Positions 8,801-17,412 of a DNA stretch of 64,000 nucleotides are shown here, piece by piece (the stretch's first letter is position 1; each line of letters begins with the position of its first letter). The notes beneath the pieces were generated by a model, which had not been told where the DNA came from, ran no database searches, and saw only the letters and a program-made list of their open reading frames with translations. The stretch covers positions 248,001-312,000 of the forward strand of contig NZ_JACBYW010000002.1 in NCBI RefSeq assembly GCF_013408175.1, in the 5' to 3' direction. The position numbers were made by a program, and so were the translations under genes. This stretch comes from Actinopolyspora biskrensis. Lineage in GTDB: Bacteria > Actinomycetota > Actinomycetes > Mycobacteriales > Pseudonocardiaceae.

Positions 8801-9104
8801 TGTTACCTCCGGGATCTCGATGTCCGGCTCGTCCGGCTTTCGCGCCCGTGCGGGGAGTGCCCGGCGTCGGCCGCTCGGTCCCGGCCGCGCGGTGCTCGGG
8901 AGCGTTTCGGGGATTCACCGGCGAGCGAGCGGAAGCCGGATCGTGGCTTCAATGTGTCATATCGGGCCCCGGGCGACGTGCTGGGCTCCGCTCGCCCGGG
9001 ATCACGGTCCCGCCGCGGCGCGCGTCGCTGCCCGGTGTGCTCGCCGTTCTTTCCCGTGCACGTCTCCCTGGTCAAATTCGTGGTTCCGTTGTAGGGTCCC
9101 ATAA

Positions 9105-9121
9105 AACTAACAACGTTAGTT
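9105..9121. promoter_or_regulatory. TetR operator candidate in fadD promoter region
   Basis: AACTAAC (9105-9111), a 3-base spacer AAC, then GTTAGTT (9115-9121) form a perfect 17-bp inverted repeat. It lies about 68 bp before the fadD ATG and next to the AT-rich CATAAAAC that could serve as a -10 box. Site type, length and position fit the divergent TetR regulator. Confidence 0.7.
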
Positions 9122-9188
9122 AAGCTGTCGGCCGCAGCGGTGCGTGCCGCACGCGGCAGCGGCTCCTGGTGAGCGAAGGAGATCGCTG

Positions 9189-10811
9189 ATGATCGAGAAA
9201 CGCCCTTGCCCGAACTCCGCGGACGAGAACACGGCAGGTCCGCATTCCACTCTCTCGCTGGCCTCGCTGCTCGCGGAACCCGCCAAGCGCGCCCCCGAAC
9301 GAACCGCCGTCGTCGAGGGGCGAGAGCGCTTCGGTTACGGCGAGCTCTGGGAACAGGTGCGCGGGTACGCGGCAGTGCTGCGCGAACTCGGTGTGACCGA
9401 GGGATCGCGGGTGGCTCTGGTGGCCCCGAACGTGGTCGACTTCGTACGTGTCTACTACGCGGTGCAGGTCCTGGGAGCGGTCGTGGTGCCGGTTCCGCTG
9501 CTGTTGGTTCCGGAGGAAGCCGAACACCTGGTGGCCGACTCGGAGGCGGAGCTGATCGTCGGGCACACCGGTCAGCTCGAACTGGCGCGCGGATGTTCCC
9601 GCCTGGCGGGAGTCCGGCTCGTCACCGTCGGCCCTCGGGAGGACGGGCAGCCCGAACCCGGCCTCGACGAGCTGGCCCGCTCGGTGGAGCCCGTGCGCGG
9701 TTTCGTCTCCAGGCGGCCGCGGGATCCGGCCGTGATCTTCTATACGAGCGGAACCACGGGGAAGCCCAAGGGTGCCGTGCTCACCCAGCTCAACATGGTC
9801 ATGAACGCCACGGTCAACGCCTTCGACGCCAACGAGACCACTCCGCGCGATCGGGTGCTCGGTTGCCTCCCGCTGTTCCACGTCTTCGGGCAGACGGTCT
9901 CGATGAACACCACGTTCCGGGCCGGAGCCACCCTGGTCCTGCAGCCGAGGTTCGAGCCGGCACAGGCCCTGGAACTTATTCGTGAGCACGAGATCACCCA
10001 GTTCAACGGGGTTCCGACCATGTACGGCCGGTTGCTCGACGCGGCGGAGGAAGGTCTGGAGCTGCCCAGCCTTCGCCTGTGCGTGTCCGGGGGAGCGGCG
10101 CTTCCCGTGCCGGTGCTGGAACGGTTCAACGAACGTTTCGACACCAGGATCCTGGAGGGCTACGGGCTGTCCGAGACCTCGCCGACGGCGACGGTGAACC
10201 AGCCCGCGCTGGGGACCCGTGCGGGCACCGTCGGGCATCCGCTCTGGGGGATCGAAGTGGAGACGGCCGACCCCGACGCGGAGCGGATCGAGCTGCTCGG
10301 CGCCGGAGCGACCGGTGAGGTGGTGGTGCGCGGGCACAACGTGTTCGCCGGTTATCTCAACGATCCGGAGGCGACCGAGGCCGTGCTGGTCGACGGCTGG
10401 TTCCGGACCGGCGACATCGGGCGCAAGGACGAGGACGGATTCCTGTCCATCGTCGACCGGAAGAAGGACCTGATCATCCGCAACGGGTACAACGTGTATC
10501 CGCGCGAGGTTGAGGAGACGCTGCTCGACCACCCCGCCGTGGATCAGGTGGCGGTTATCGGTCTGCCGGACGAAGTGCGTGGTGAAGAGGTCTGTGCAGT
10601 GGTGGTTCCCGCCGATAAGGTGGATACCGACCAGTCGGTTGGCGATTGGATAACCGAGTGGGCCGCGCACAGGCTGGCGGCGCACAAGTATCCGCGCCGA
10701 GTGAGCTTCGTGGCCGAGCTCCCGCTCGGCCCCAGCCACAAGGTCCTGAAAAGGGAGTTGCGCACCCGGATCATCGGGGAGCTGCGCCGAACCAACGACA
10801 GTGAGGAGTGA
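9189..10811 (+). CDS. fadD: long-chain fatty acid--CoA ligase (class I AMP-forming)
   Basis: An adenylate-forming enzyme that activates a fatty acid with ATP and joins it to CoA. The P-loop YTSGTTGKPKG is at residues 185-195. GYGLSETSP, DGWFRTGDIG and KKDLIIRNGYNVYP follow in order, and a C-terminal lysine in SHKVLKRELR is the expected catalytic one. The protein has 540 residues. ATG at 9189 follows AAGGAG. fabG starts 2 bp after its stop, so the two are co-transcribed, most likely under the divergent TetR repressor. Chain-length preference cannot be read from sequence. Confidence 0.93.
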   Translation: MIEKRPCPNSADENTAGPHSTLSLASLLAEPAKRAPERTAVVEGRERFGYGELWEQVRGYAAVLRELGVTEGSRVALVAPNVVDFVRVYYAVQVLGAVVVPVPLLLVPEEAEHLVADSEAELIVGHTGQLELARGCSRLAGVRLVTVGPREDGQPEPGLDELARSVEPVRGFVSRRPRDPAVIFYTSGTTGKPKGAVLTQLNMVMNATVNAFDANETTPRDRVLGCLPLFHVFGQTVSMNTTFRAGATLVLQPRFEPAQALELIREHEITQFNGVPTMYGRLLDAAEEGLELPSLRLCVSGGAALPVPVLERFNERFDTRILEGYGLSETSPTATVNQPALGTRAGTVGHPLWGIEVETADPDAERIELLGAGATGEVVVRGHNVFAGYLNDPEATEAVLVDGWFRTGDIGRKDEDGFLSIVDRKKDLIIRNGYNVYPREVEETLLDHPAVDQVAVIGLPDEVRGEEVCAVVVPADKVDTDQSVGDWITEWAAHRLAAHKYPRRVSFVAELPLGPSHKVLKRELRTRIIGELRRTNDSEE

Positions 10812-10813
10812 AC

Positions 10814-11581
10814 GTGTCTTCGGAACTGAGTGACAAGGTGGCCGTGGTTACCGGAGCAGCCAGGGGGATCGGCGCCGGTATCGCCCAGACCCTGGCCGCC
10901 TCCGGGGCGGCGGTGGCCGTGGTGGACCTCGAGGAATCCGCCTGCGCCGACACCGTGGAGCGGATCGAGGCCTCCGGCGGCAGGGCACTCGCCGTGGGGG
11001 CGGACGTGACCGACTCCGACTCCGTCGAGCGGGCCTTCGAACGCGTCTCCGAGCAGCTCGGCACGGTCGGGGTTCTCGTGAACAACGCGGGAGTCACCAA
11101 GGACAACATGCTGTTCAAGATGTCGGAGCAGGACTGGGACGCGGTCATGGGAGTCCACCTGCGTGGAGCCTTCCTGTGCAGCAGGGCGGCCCAGAAACGA
11201 ATGGTGCCCGAGCGCTGGGGAAAGATCGTGAACCTGTCCAGCGTCTCCGCTCTCGGGAACCGCGGTCAGGCCAACTACTCGACGGCGAAGGCGGGCATCC
11301 AGGGATTCACCAAGACCCTGGCGATCGAGCTCGGACCGTTCGGGATCAACGTCAACGCGATCGCACCGGGGTTCATCGTCTCGGACATGACCGCGGACAC
11401 GGCACAGCGGCTCGGCATGGACTTCGAGGACCTCAAGGCCGGGGCGGCAGGCGAAACCCCGGTCCGACGGGTCGGTCAACCGGAGGACATCGCCAACGCG
11501 GTGTCCTTCCTGACCAGCGACAAGTCCTCGTTCATCACCGGGCAGACGCTGTACGTCGACGGTGGTCGCAAGCTCGGCTGA
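10814..11581 (+). CDS. fabG: 3-oxoacyl-ACP reductase-like short-chain dehydrogenase
   Basis: A classical SDR of 255 residues with the nucleotide motif TGAARGIG near residue 14, NNAG, the catalytic Ser in NLSSVSA and the YSTAK Tyr/Lys pair, and the FITGQTLYVDGG C-terminus typical of FabG. It reduces a 3-oxoacyl thioester with NAD(P)H, or runs in reverse. AGGAG overlaps the end of fadD and is 5 bases before GTG 10814. An earlier GTG at 10808 overlaps the stop. Next to fadD and an acyl-CoA dehydrogenase, a role in beta-oxidation-like metabolism is as likely as fatty-acid synthesis. Confidence 0.9.
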   Translation: MSSELSDKVAVVTGAARGIGAGIAQTLAASGAAVAVVDLEESACADTVERIEASGGRALAVGADVTDSDSVERAFERVSEQLGTVGVLVNNAGVTKDNMLFKMSEQDWDAVMGVHLRGAFLCSRAAQKRMVPERWGKIVNLSSVSALGNRGQANYSTAKAGIQGFTKTLAIELGPFGINVNAIAPGFIVSDMTADTAQRLGMDFEDLKAGAAGETPVRRVGQPEDIANAVSFLTSDKSSFITGQTLYVDGGRKLG

Positions 11582-11599
11582 GTCGTTTTCCGGTTTTCC

Positions 11600-11626
11600 G
11601 ACGGTGCACCGGGGTGGTGCACCGTC
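11600..11626 (+). terminator. terminator after fadD-fabG
   Basis: GACGGTGCACC (11600-11610) and GGTGCACCGTC (11616-11626) form a perfect 11-bp stem with a 5-base loop, 19 bases after the fabG stop. Confidence 0.8.
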
Positions 11627-11641
11627 CCGGGCGCCGCGTCA

Positions 11642-11656
11642 CTTGGAACTTCTGAC
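11642..11656 (+). repeat. CTTGGAACTTCTGAC repeat, copy 1
   Basis: An exact 15-base match to 42089-42103 in the mutB-meaB gap. In both copies a GCGGCAGGGC block and a CACGTG follow within about 110 bases, so the match may be part of a longer, worn repeat. Confidence 0.5.
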
Positions 11657-11911
11657 AGGGGCTCGTCCGGCTCGGGTGCTCAGCCCACGCGGAGCGAGTG
11701 GCTCGGGGTGCGTGCCCCGGATGCGCCACGAGGCGGCAGGGCACGTGGCTCGCCGCTGTTCGGGGTGCCTTCCGGCGCTCCCGAAGCGCCGACCACGCGG
11801 GCGGTCACCCGGCTCGGCCGAGCAGAGTTCCGCCATGAGTTCTTCAGTGCCCGCGAAGCCCTCCTCCACTCGTTGACAGGCTAGAACTTCTTTCCGGGAA
11901 AAGGAATTGTC

Positions 11912-13090
11912 ATGGTCGATTTCTCGTTGTCGGACACCGAGCGCGACATCCGCGACTGGGTGCGCAACTTCGTCCAGCGCGAGCTGATGCCGCTGGAGCA
12001 GCAGGTACTCGACAGGGAGCGCAGGGGAGAGCGCGGTCTGACCAAGGAGGAGACCGAGCAGCTGCGTGACAAGGCCCGCCAGGCGGGGTTCTGGGGCGTG
12101 CAGACGCCCGAGGAATACGGAGGCATGGGGCTGTCGGCCGTGCTGACCGCCCTGACCGAGGTCGAACTGGGACGCACCTTCGTGCCGTTCAGTTTCGGAG
12201 GCAGTGCGGACAACATCCTCTACCACGGGGACGAGCGGCAGAAGCAGCGCTATCTGCTGCCCACCATCGAGGGCACCCGCAAGTCCTGCTTCGCGATAAC
12301 GGAGCCCGACGCGGGTTCGGACGCGAAGAACATCCGCACGACCGCTCGGAAGGAGGGGTCGGAGTGGGTCATCGACGGTGAGAAGACCTTCATCACCGGC
12401 GGTATCGACGCGGACTTCGCGATGGTCTTCGCCGTGACCGACAGGGAGAAGGGGGCCGACGGCGGTGTGACGTGCTTCCTCGTGGACAGGGACATGGGGT
12501 GGACATCGGAGCCCATCGACATCATGGGCGAGTGGGACCGGCAGCCTGCCGCGCTGACCTTCGAGGGGGTCCGGGTCCCCGAGGAGAACGTGCTCGGTGA
12601 GGTCGGGGGCGGGTTCTCGCTGGCCATGCAGTGGATCGGCCGGGGGCGGTACCTGCTGCCCGCGCGTGCGCTCGGTGGTTGCGAGCGCATGGTGGAGATG
12701 GCGACCGAGTACTCGCGGTCGAGGAAGACCTTCGGTGCGCCCATCGCCGACAGGCAGGCCATCCAGTGGATGCTCGCGGATTCGGCCGTGGACATCGAGT
12801 CCCTGCGCTGGTTGGTGCTCCAGGCCGCCTGGCAAGCCGATCAGGGGCTGGACTCCCGTCACGCGCAGTCCATCGCCAAGCTCCACGGAGGGGTGCGCGC
12901 CAACGAGATCGTCGATCGGGTGATGCAGATCCACGGCGGGATGGGCTACACCCGGGAACTGCCCATCGAGCGCTGGTACCGCGACCTGCGGCTGCTGCGC
13001 ATCTTCGAGGGAACCGACGAGATCCAGCGCCGCACCCTGGCCAGGAACCTGCTGAAGGGGAACGCCTCGGTGCGGGGAGTGCTCGGCTGA
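11912..13090 (+). CDS. acyl-CoA dehydrogenase
   Basis: A 392-residue flavoenzyme that oxidises an acyl-CoA to the enoyl-CoA, passing electrons to ETF. It has the N-terminal helical domain, the FAD-side motif AITEPDAGSD (about residues 129-138), the QIHGGMGYT-type motif (QIHGGMGYTRELP) and FEGTDEIQR, which carries the usual catalytic Glu. ATG 11912 follows AAAAGGA. It is transcribed separately from fadD-fabG but lies next to them. The chain-length or branched substrate is not clear. Its 3' flank carries the TGA-N5-GTTCTCCGTTC motif shared with glyA and sigF. Confidence 0.93.
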   Translation: MVDFSLSDTERDIRDWVRNFVQRELMPLEQQVLDRERRGERGLTKEETEQLRDKARQAGFWGVQTPEEYGGMGLSAVLTALTEVELGRTFVPFSFGGSADNILYHGDERQKQRYLLPTIEGTRKSCFAITEPDAGSDAKNIRTTARKEGSEWVIDGEKTFITGGIDADFAMVFAVTDREKGADGGVTCFLVDRDMGWTSEPIDIMGEWDRQPAALTFEGVRVPEENVLGEVGGGFSLAMQWIGRGRYLLPARALGGCERMVEMATEYSRSRKTFGAPIADRQAIQWMLADSAVDIESLRWLVLQAAWQADQGLDSRHAQSIAKLHGGVRANEIVDRVMQIHGGMGYTRELPIERWYRDLRLLRIFEGTDEIQRRTLARNLLKGNASVRGVLG

Positions 13091-13391
13091 TCGAAGTTCT
13101 CCGTTCGCTCCTGGCGACTGCTCGGGCGGTGTTCCGGTGTGGCGGCGCCGAAACACCACACCCGCCCCCGGCACGGCGGGGGCATCGATGAGTTCCCGTC
13201 CGGGGCCCGTGCCGAACGGTCGGGCGCCTCCCGGCTGCGCGAGCCGGTGCGCCCGCGGGTTCGCGAGCCCCGGCACGATGATTCCACCGGGTGACCCGGT
13301 GGGCGCACACGGTCTTGTGATGCTGGTCTCCCGCTGTTCCGTAGCGGGTACTCTGGGCGGGGAGGAATCCGATTCGACGGCAGGAGCTGGC
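13091..13391 (+). other. intergenic region after acyl-CoA dehydrogenase
   Basis: A 301-bp gap. It starts with the 3'-flank motif GTTCTCCGTTC (13096-13106), then a GCCCCCG/CGGGGGC hairpin (13164-13170 with 13177-13183) that is a likely terminator. The rest, up to the small gene at 13392, should hold that gene's promoter. I see no further coding sequence. Confidence 0.55.
13096..13106 (+). repeat. 3'-flank motif after acyl-CoA dehydrogenase
   Basis: GTTCTCCGTTC begins exactly 5 bases after the TGA at 13088-13090. The same 11-mer stands exactly 5 bases after the stop codons of glyA (5203-5213) and sigF (24354-24364). Confidence 0.6.
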
Positions 13392-13544
13392 ATGTCGATC
13401 TTCAAGAAGGTGGCCGACTTCGCCAAGGGGCCGCAGGGCAGGCGTGCGGTCGAACAGGCCAAGCGCTATGCCCAGGACCCCAAGAACAAGGAAAAGATCG
13501 ATCGGGTCGTCAACAAGGTCAAGGGCCGGGGGAAGGGCCACTGA
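13392..13544 (+). CDS. small basic conserved-type protein, 50 residues
   Basis: A 50-residue, Lys/Arg-rich protein (pI very high, about 14 Lys plus Arg in the second half) that is probably one or two helices: it opens MSIFKKVADFAKG and ends in VNKVKGRGKGH. AGGAG is 5 bases before the ATG, and a 16-bp perfect terminator follows within 10 bases, so it looks like a complete monocistronic gene. It resembles short helical proteins often annotated as antitoxin-like in actinomycetes, but no partner toxin is adjacent. Function unknown. Confidence 0.7.
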   Translation: MSIFKKVADFAKGPQGRRAVEQAKRYAQDPKNKEKIDRVVNKVKGRGKGH

Positions 13545-13553
13545 GCCCCCAGG

Positions 13554-13590
13554 GACGAAGGCCCCGCCGGTGCCCGGCGGGGCCTTCGTC
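13554..13590 (+). terminator. strong terminator after the 50-residue gene
   Basis: Positions 13554-13569 and 13575-13590 pair perfectly over 16 bp (GACGAAGGCCCCGCCG with CGGCGGGGCCTTCGTC), with a 5-base loop. This is the longest perfect stem I found in the window. Confidence 0.88.
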
Positions 13591-13739
13591 GTCTGTGGTG
13601 CCCCTCCGGACGCCTCCCGCGGCGTCCTGTGCACGATCAGGCGAACGAGTGAGGTGAATTCCGGCCGAGGGCTGTCCCGCGCCCGAGCGGACCAGTAGAG
13701 TGCGACACGCATGATCACTGTTCGACCGCGGGGCGTGAT

Positions 13740-14939
13740 GTGGCCAGCGTTTACGTCGTCGGGACCTTCGACACCAAGCGAGCCGAGCTCGACCACGTCG
13801 CCTGCCTGCTCCGGGAGAACGGTTCCTCGGTGGTGACCGTGGACCTGAGCACCCACGACACCGCGACGGCTGCTGTTGCCGTCTCCGCCGAGTCGGTGGC
13901 CGCGCACCACCCGCGCGGAAGTGGGGCGGTTTTCACCGGGGAGCGCGGTTCGGCGGTCTCCGGGATGGCCGAGGCGTTCGAGGAGTTCCTGAACTCCCGT
14001 GCGGACGTGGCCGGGGTCCTCGGGCTCGGCGGGTCCGGAGCCACGGCGATGATCACCCGGGCCATGCGTTCCCTGCCGGTCGGCGTCCCCAAGTTCATGG
14101 TCTCCACCGTCGTGTCGGGCGACGTCTCCGGTTACGTCGACGCGAGCGACATCACCCTGCTGCCCTCGGTCACCGATATGGCGGGGCTGAACCGGATCTC
14201 GCGCCGAGTGCTCGCCAACGCGGCCAACGGACTCCACGGCGCTGTCGCGGCCGGGAGGGCCTCCGGCGCGGAGGACAAGCCCGCTGTCGCCCTTTCCATG
14301 TTCGGCGTCACCACGGCCTGCGTTTCCGGCGTCGTGTCCGAGCTGGAGAACGAGTACGACCCCCTGGTCTTCCACGCGACCGGTACGGGAGGTCGCGCGA
14401 TGGAGAAACTGGCGGAAGACGGGCTGCTGCGGGCTGTGCTGGACATCACCACCACGGAGGTGTGCGATCTCGTCGCGGGCGGCGTGATGAGCGCAGGGCA
14501 GGAGCGTTTCGATTGCCTGGCGCGCAGCGGTGTTCCCTACGTCGGCTCGTGCGGCGCGCTGGACATGGTGAATTTCGGGGCGCGGAGAACGGTCCCGGAG
14601 AAGTACGCCGACCGGAACCTTTACGAGCACAATCCCCAGGTGACCCTGATGCGAACCACCCCGGAGGAGTGTGAGCGCATCGGCCTGTTCATCGCGGAGA
14701 AGATCAACACGTTCGTCGCCCCGGTTCGTTTTCTGCTTCCCGAGGGCGGGGTCTCCCTGCTGGACGCCCCGGGAAGCCCTTTTCACGATCCCGAGGCGGA
14801 CGCCGCTCTCTTCGAGACCCTGCGCCGTCACGTCGTGCAGGACGAAAAGCGTCGTCTCGTTCGGTTGCCTCACAACATCAACGATCCGGAGTTCGTGCGC
14901 GAACTGTTGACCGCTTTTTCCGAGGTGGTGGGAGAGTGA
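13740..14939 (+). CDS. UPF0261 / Tm-1-like ATP-binding domain protein
   Basis: The 399-residue protein matches the UPF0261 (Tm-1 N-terminal) family: it starts [14 protein letters not shown], has the Gly-rich [12 protein letters not shown] stretch (about residues 97-108) and the conserved FGVTTACV and [14 protein letters not shown] segments. In plants this domain is fused to a TIM barrel in the Tm-1 virus-resistance protein. In bacteria the pair is usually split as here, and its reaction is not established. Its stop overlaps the start of the TIM-barrel gene (GTGA), so the two are translated together. The GTG start has only a weak Shine-Dalgarno site. Confidence 0.88.
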   Translation: MASVYVVGTFDTKRAELDHVACLLRENGSSVVTVDLSTHDTATAAVAVSAESVAAHHPRGSGAVFTGERGSAVSGMAEAFEEFLNSRADVAGVLGLGGSGATAMITRAMRSLPVGVPKFMVSTVVSGDVSGYVDASDITLLPSVTDMAGLNRISRRVLANAANGLHGAVAAGRASGAEDKPAVALSMFGVTTACVSGVVSELENEYDPLVFHATGTGGRAMEKLAEDGLLRAVLDITTTEVCDLVAGGVMSAGQERFDCLARSGVPYVGSCGALDMVNFGARRTVPEKYADRNLYEHNPQVTLMRTTPEECERIGLFIAEKINTFVAPVRFLLPEGGVSLLDAPGSPFHDPEADAALFETLRRHVVQDEKRRLVRLPHNINDPEFVRELLTAFSEVVGE

Positions 14940-15811
14940 CCGAAGACGGTACGACCCCGGGTGATGTGGGGAAACCGAACGACCGGTCACGCATAATGCG
15001 GCGACTCCGGGAAAAGGCCGCCCGGGGGTTGCCGATCATCGGCGGCGGGGCCGGAACCGGGCTCTCGGCCAAGTGCGAGGAGTCCGGTGGGATCGACCTC
15101 ATCGTGATCTACAACTCCGGTCGTTACCGCATGGCAGGCCGCGGCTCGCTCGCGGGATTGCTCGCGTACGGAAACGCCAACGACACGGTCGTGGAAATGG
15201 CCCGCGAGGTGATCCCGGTGGTGCGGGAGACCCCCGTTCTCGCCGGAGTGAACGGGACCGATCCCTTCATGATGCGGGACAGATTTCTGTCCGAGCTCCG
15301 CGAACTGGGATTCGCCGGTGTGCAGAACTTTCCCACGGTCGGACTCATAGACGGGACTTTCCGGCAGAACCTGGAAGAGACCGGGATGAGTTACGAGCTG
15401 GAGGTGGAACTGATCCGTGCCGCCAACGAAGCGGACCTGCTCACCACTCCCTACGTTTTCTCGGCCGAAGATGCCAGGGCCATGACCGAGGCCGGAGCCG
15501 ATGTCCTCGTGTGCCACATGGGGCTCACCACGGGAGGGGCCATCGGGGCCGAAACAGCCAGGAGCCTCGACGACTGCGTCCGGCTGATAGACGAGTGGGC
15601 CGCGGCGGCTGCCGAGATCCGGGACGACGTTCTGGTGCTGTGCCACGGAGGACCGATAAGCGATCCCGAGGACGCCGGTTACGTGCTGTCACGGACGCGG
15701 CGCTGCCACGGTTTCTACGGCGCGAGCAGCATGGAACGGTTGCCCACCGAGCAGGCGGTGGTCGCTCGGACCGAGGCCTTCCTGCGCGGAACCGGGCGGC
15801 CGGGCAGTTGA
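14936..15811 (+). CDS. phosphoenolpyruvate hydrolase-like TIM-barrel protein
   Basis: A 291-residue member of the TIM-barrel family annotated as phosphoenolpyruvate hydrolase-like or signal-transduction TIM barrel (Tm-1 C-terminal half). Visible landmarks are [34 protein letters not shown], the [10 protein letters not shown] loop and [13 protein letters not shown] near the end. Its GTG overlaps the UPF0261 stop by 4 bases, which argues that the two proteins form a complex equal to the fused plant protein. The in vivo substrate is unknown and the family name should not be taken as proof of activity. Confidence 0.85.
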   Translation: MTEDGTTPGDVGKPNDRSRIMRRLREKAARGLPIIGGGAGTGLSAKCEESGGIDLIVIYNSGRYRMAGRGSLAGLLAYGNANDTVVEMAREVIPVVRETPVLAGVNGTDPFMMRDRFLSELRELGFAGVQNFPTVGLIDGTFRQNLEETGMSYELEVELIRAANEADLLTTPYVFSAEDARAMTEAGADVLVCHMGLTTGGAIGAETARSLDDCVRLIDEWAAAAAEIRDDVLVLCHGGPISDPEDAGYVLSRTRRCHGFYGASSMERLPTEQAVVARTEAFLRGTGRPGS

Positions 15812-15881
15812 CCGGCGTCTCCCGCTCCCCGGGCGTGTCGGGCGTGCGGATTCCGTTTCGGAAATGTTGTGGAGGAGTCCG

Positions 15882-16319
15882 ATGGCAGAGTCCTACGCGA
15901 GCGCGGTCATCCCCGCCCCCGTGGACCGCGTCTGGCAGCGCTTCGGGGACTTCGCCGGCCTCGCCGAGTGGCATCCCGCCGTGACCGCGCTCGAGCTGGA
16001 GGGGGGAGCCCCGACCGAGGTCGGGGTGGTCAGGAGGCTGTGGTTGAGCGACGGGTCGCCGATCCGTGAGCGGTTGACAGCGTTCGACTCGATCAGCCGT
16101 GGGTACGGCTACGAGATGCTGGAAGGGCCGTTCCAGGTCCGGACCTACCGGGCGGCCGTGCGGTTGGCACCGGTCACGGCCACCGGTGCGACCTTCGCGG
16201 AGTGGTCGGCCTGCTACGACACCGATGCGGATCAGGAGGCCGAGCTGGACCGGGTCTTCGTCACGGAGGTGTTCGCCTCCGGACTCGCCGGACTTGCCCG
16301 GTTTTACACCGACGAGTGA
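15882..16319 (+). CDS. SRPBCC family protein (polyketide cyclase-like fold)
   Basis: A 145-residue protein with the START/SRPBCC pattern: IPAPVDRVWQRFGDF at the N-terminus, a W-H-P turn, alternating strands and a C-terminal long helix. Such folds bind hydrophobic ligands. GGAGGAG is 4 bases before ATG 15882. It follows the UPF0261/TIM-barrel pair by 70 bp on the same strand and may belong to the same transcript. No specific ligand can be named. Confidence 0.8.
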   Translation: MAESYASAVIPAPVDRVWQRFGDFAGLAEWHPAVTALELEGGAPTEVGVVRRLWLSDGSPIRERLTAFDSISRGYGYEMLEGPFQVRTYRAAVRLAPVTATGATFAEWSACYDTDADQEAELDRVFVTEVFASGLAGLARFYTDE

Positions 16320-16419
16320 AACTCTGTGTTTACCCCCGGCTGTCCGGCTAATTCGTTCGGGGGATCGGTTTCCGACGGGCTCGCACACGACGAATACAGG
16401 AACGGTTAGAGTCATATGC

Positions 16420-17412
16420 GTGCCAAGCAGCTTTGTGCAGTCCGCAGCGAAATCAGGTGAACCGGGAGTCGGTGCAGAGCGGGTCGTGGTGACCGGTGGA
16501 TCGGGCTTTGTCGGCAGAGCCGTCGTCCGGGCCTTCGCGAACCGCGGCAACCCCGTGACGGTCGTCGACCGGGTCGAGCCCGAGATTCCGGAGGAACACC
16601 GTCACCTGGTCAGTCACGTCCCGGGCGACCTGACAGACCCCGAGGTTCGGGACGCCGCCGTCACCGAGGGAAGCGCCGGGATCATCCACCTGGCCGCCAT
16701 CACTTCCGTGTTGCGTTCGGTGGACAAGCCGACCGAGACCTTTGCCGAGAACGTGGAGGTCACCCAGGGGTTGCTGGAATTGGCACGCCAGCGCGGCCTC
16801 ACGCGTTTCGTGCTCGCCTCCACCAACGCCGTGGTCGGCGACATCGGGTACGGCACGATCTCCGAACGGCTGCCGTTGCGACCGCTGACACCGTACGGGG
16901 CGACCAAGGCCGCCTGCGAGATGCTGTTGTCCGGCTACACCGGGGCCTACGGCATCGCCACGACGGCGCTGCGCTTCACCAACATCTACGGGCCCGGCAT
17001 GGGGCACAAGGACAGTTTCGTGCCGCGCCTCATGCGTGCCGCACTGGCGGACGAAGGCGTGGAGGTCTACGGGGACGGCTCGCAGAGCCGTGATTTCGTG
17101 CATCTCGACGACGTGGTCCGAGCCATCGTCGCCTCATGGGACAAGCAGTACAGCGGTACGGCCGTCATCGGCTCCGGAAGTTCCGTCTCGGTGCTGGAAC
17201 TGATCGAGTCGGTACGCGCCGTCACCGGCAAGGAGCTCCCCGTGACGCACGTCCCCGCGAAGAACGGCGAGATGCCCGCCGTGATCGTCGAGGTCGAGAA
17301 GGCCAAGCGCGAGCTCGACTACCAGCCGAGTGTGCGGTTCGCCGAGGGGCTGCGTACGGTTTGGGACGATTTCCGCCACGTCGCCGACGGCAGTGTCCCA
17401 GCGGCGACATGA
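16420..17412 (+). CDS. NAD-dependent epimerase/dehydratase
   Basis: An extended SDR of 330 residues. It has the Rossmann motif TGGSGFVG (about residues 26-33), the PYGATKAA Tyr/Lys catalytic pair, RFTNIYGPG and the DFVHLDDVV segment typical of nucleotide-sugar 4-epimerases and dehydratases. It probably works on a UDP- or dTDP-hexose. The start is uncertain: GTG at 16420 and 16435 are both possible and neither has a strong Shine-Dalgarno. Its stop overlaps the next ATG (ATGA), tying it to the membrane glycosyltransferase. It is the first gene of a glycan locus. Confidence 0.88.
   Translation: MPSSFVQSAAKSGEPGVGAERVVVTGGSGFVGRAVVRAFANRGNPVTVVDRVEPEIPEEHRHLVSHVPGDLTDPEVRDAAVTEGSAGIIHLAAITSVLRSVDKPTETFAENVEVTQGLLELARQRGLTRFVLASTNAVVGDIGYGTISERLPLRPLTPYGATKAACEMLLSGYTGAYGIATTALRFTNIYGPGMGHKDSFVPRLMRAALADEGVEVYGDGSQSRDFVHLDDVVRAIVASWDKQYSGTAVIGSGSSVSVLELIESVRAVTGKELPVTHVPAKNGEMPAVIVEVEKAKRELDYQPSVRFAEGLRTVWDDFRHVADGSVPAAT

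Larger units (their letters stand above)
11582..11911 (+). other. intergenic region between fabG and acyl-CoA dehydrogenase
   Basis: This 330-bp gap holds a strong terminator hairpin (11600-11626), a 15-base sequence shared with the mutB-meaB gap (CTTGGAACTTCTGAC, 11642-11656) and TTGACA at 11874-11879 with no clear -10 partner. The acyl-CoA dehydrogenase therefore probably has its own promoter. No open frame here looks coding. Confidence 0.6.

Noticed and set aside
8006-9094. 362-codon open frame on the plus strand
   Set aside because: It lies antisense to the TetR gene and has no recognised domain or Shine-Dalgarno support. High-GC DNA gives many long false frames.
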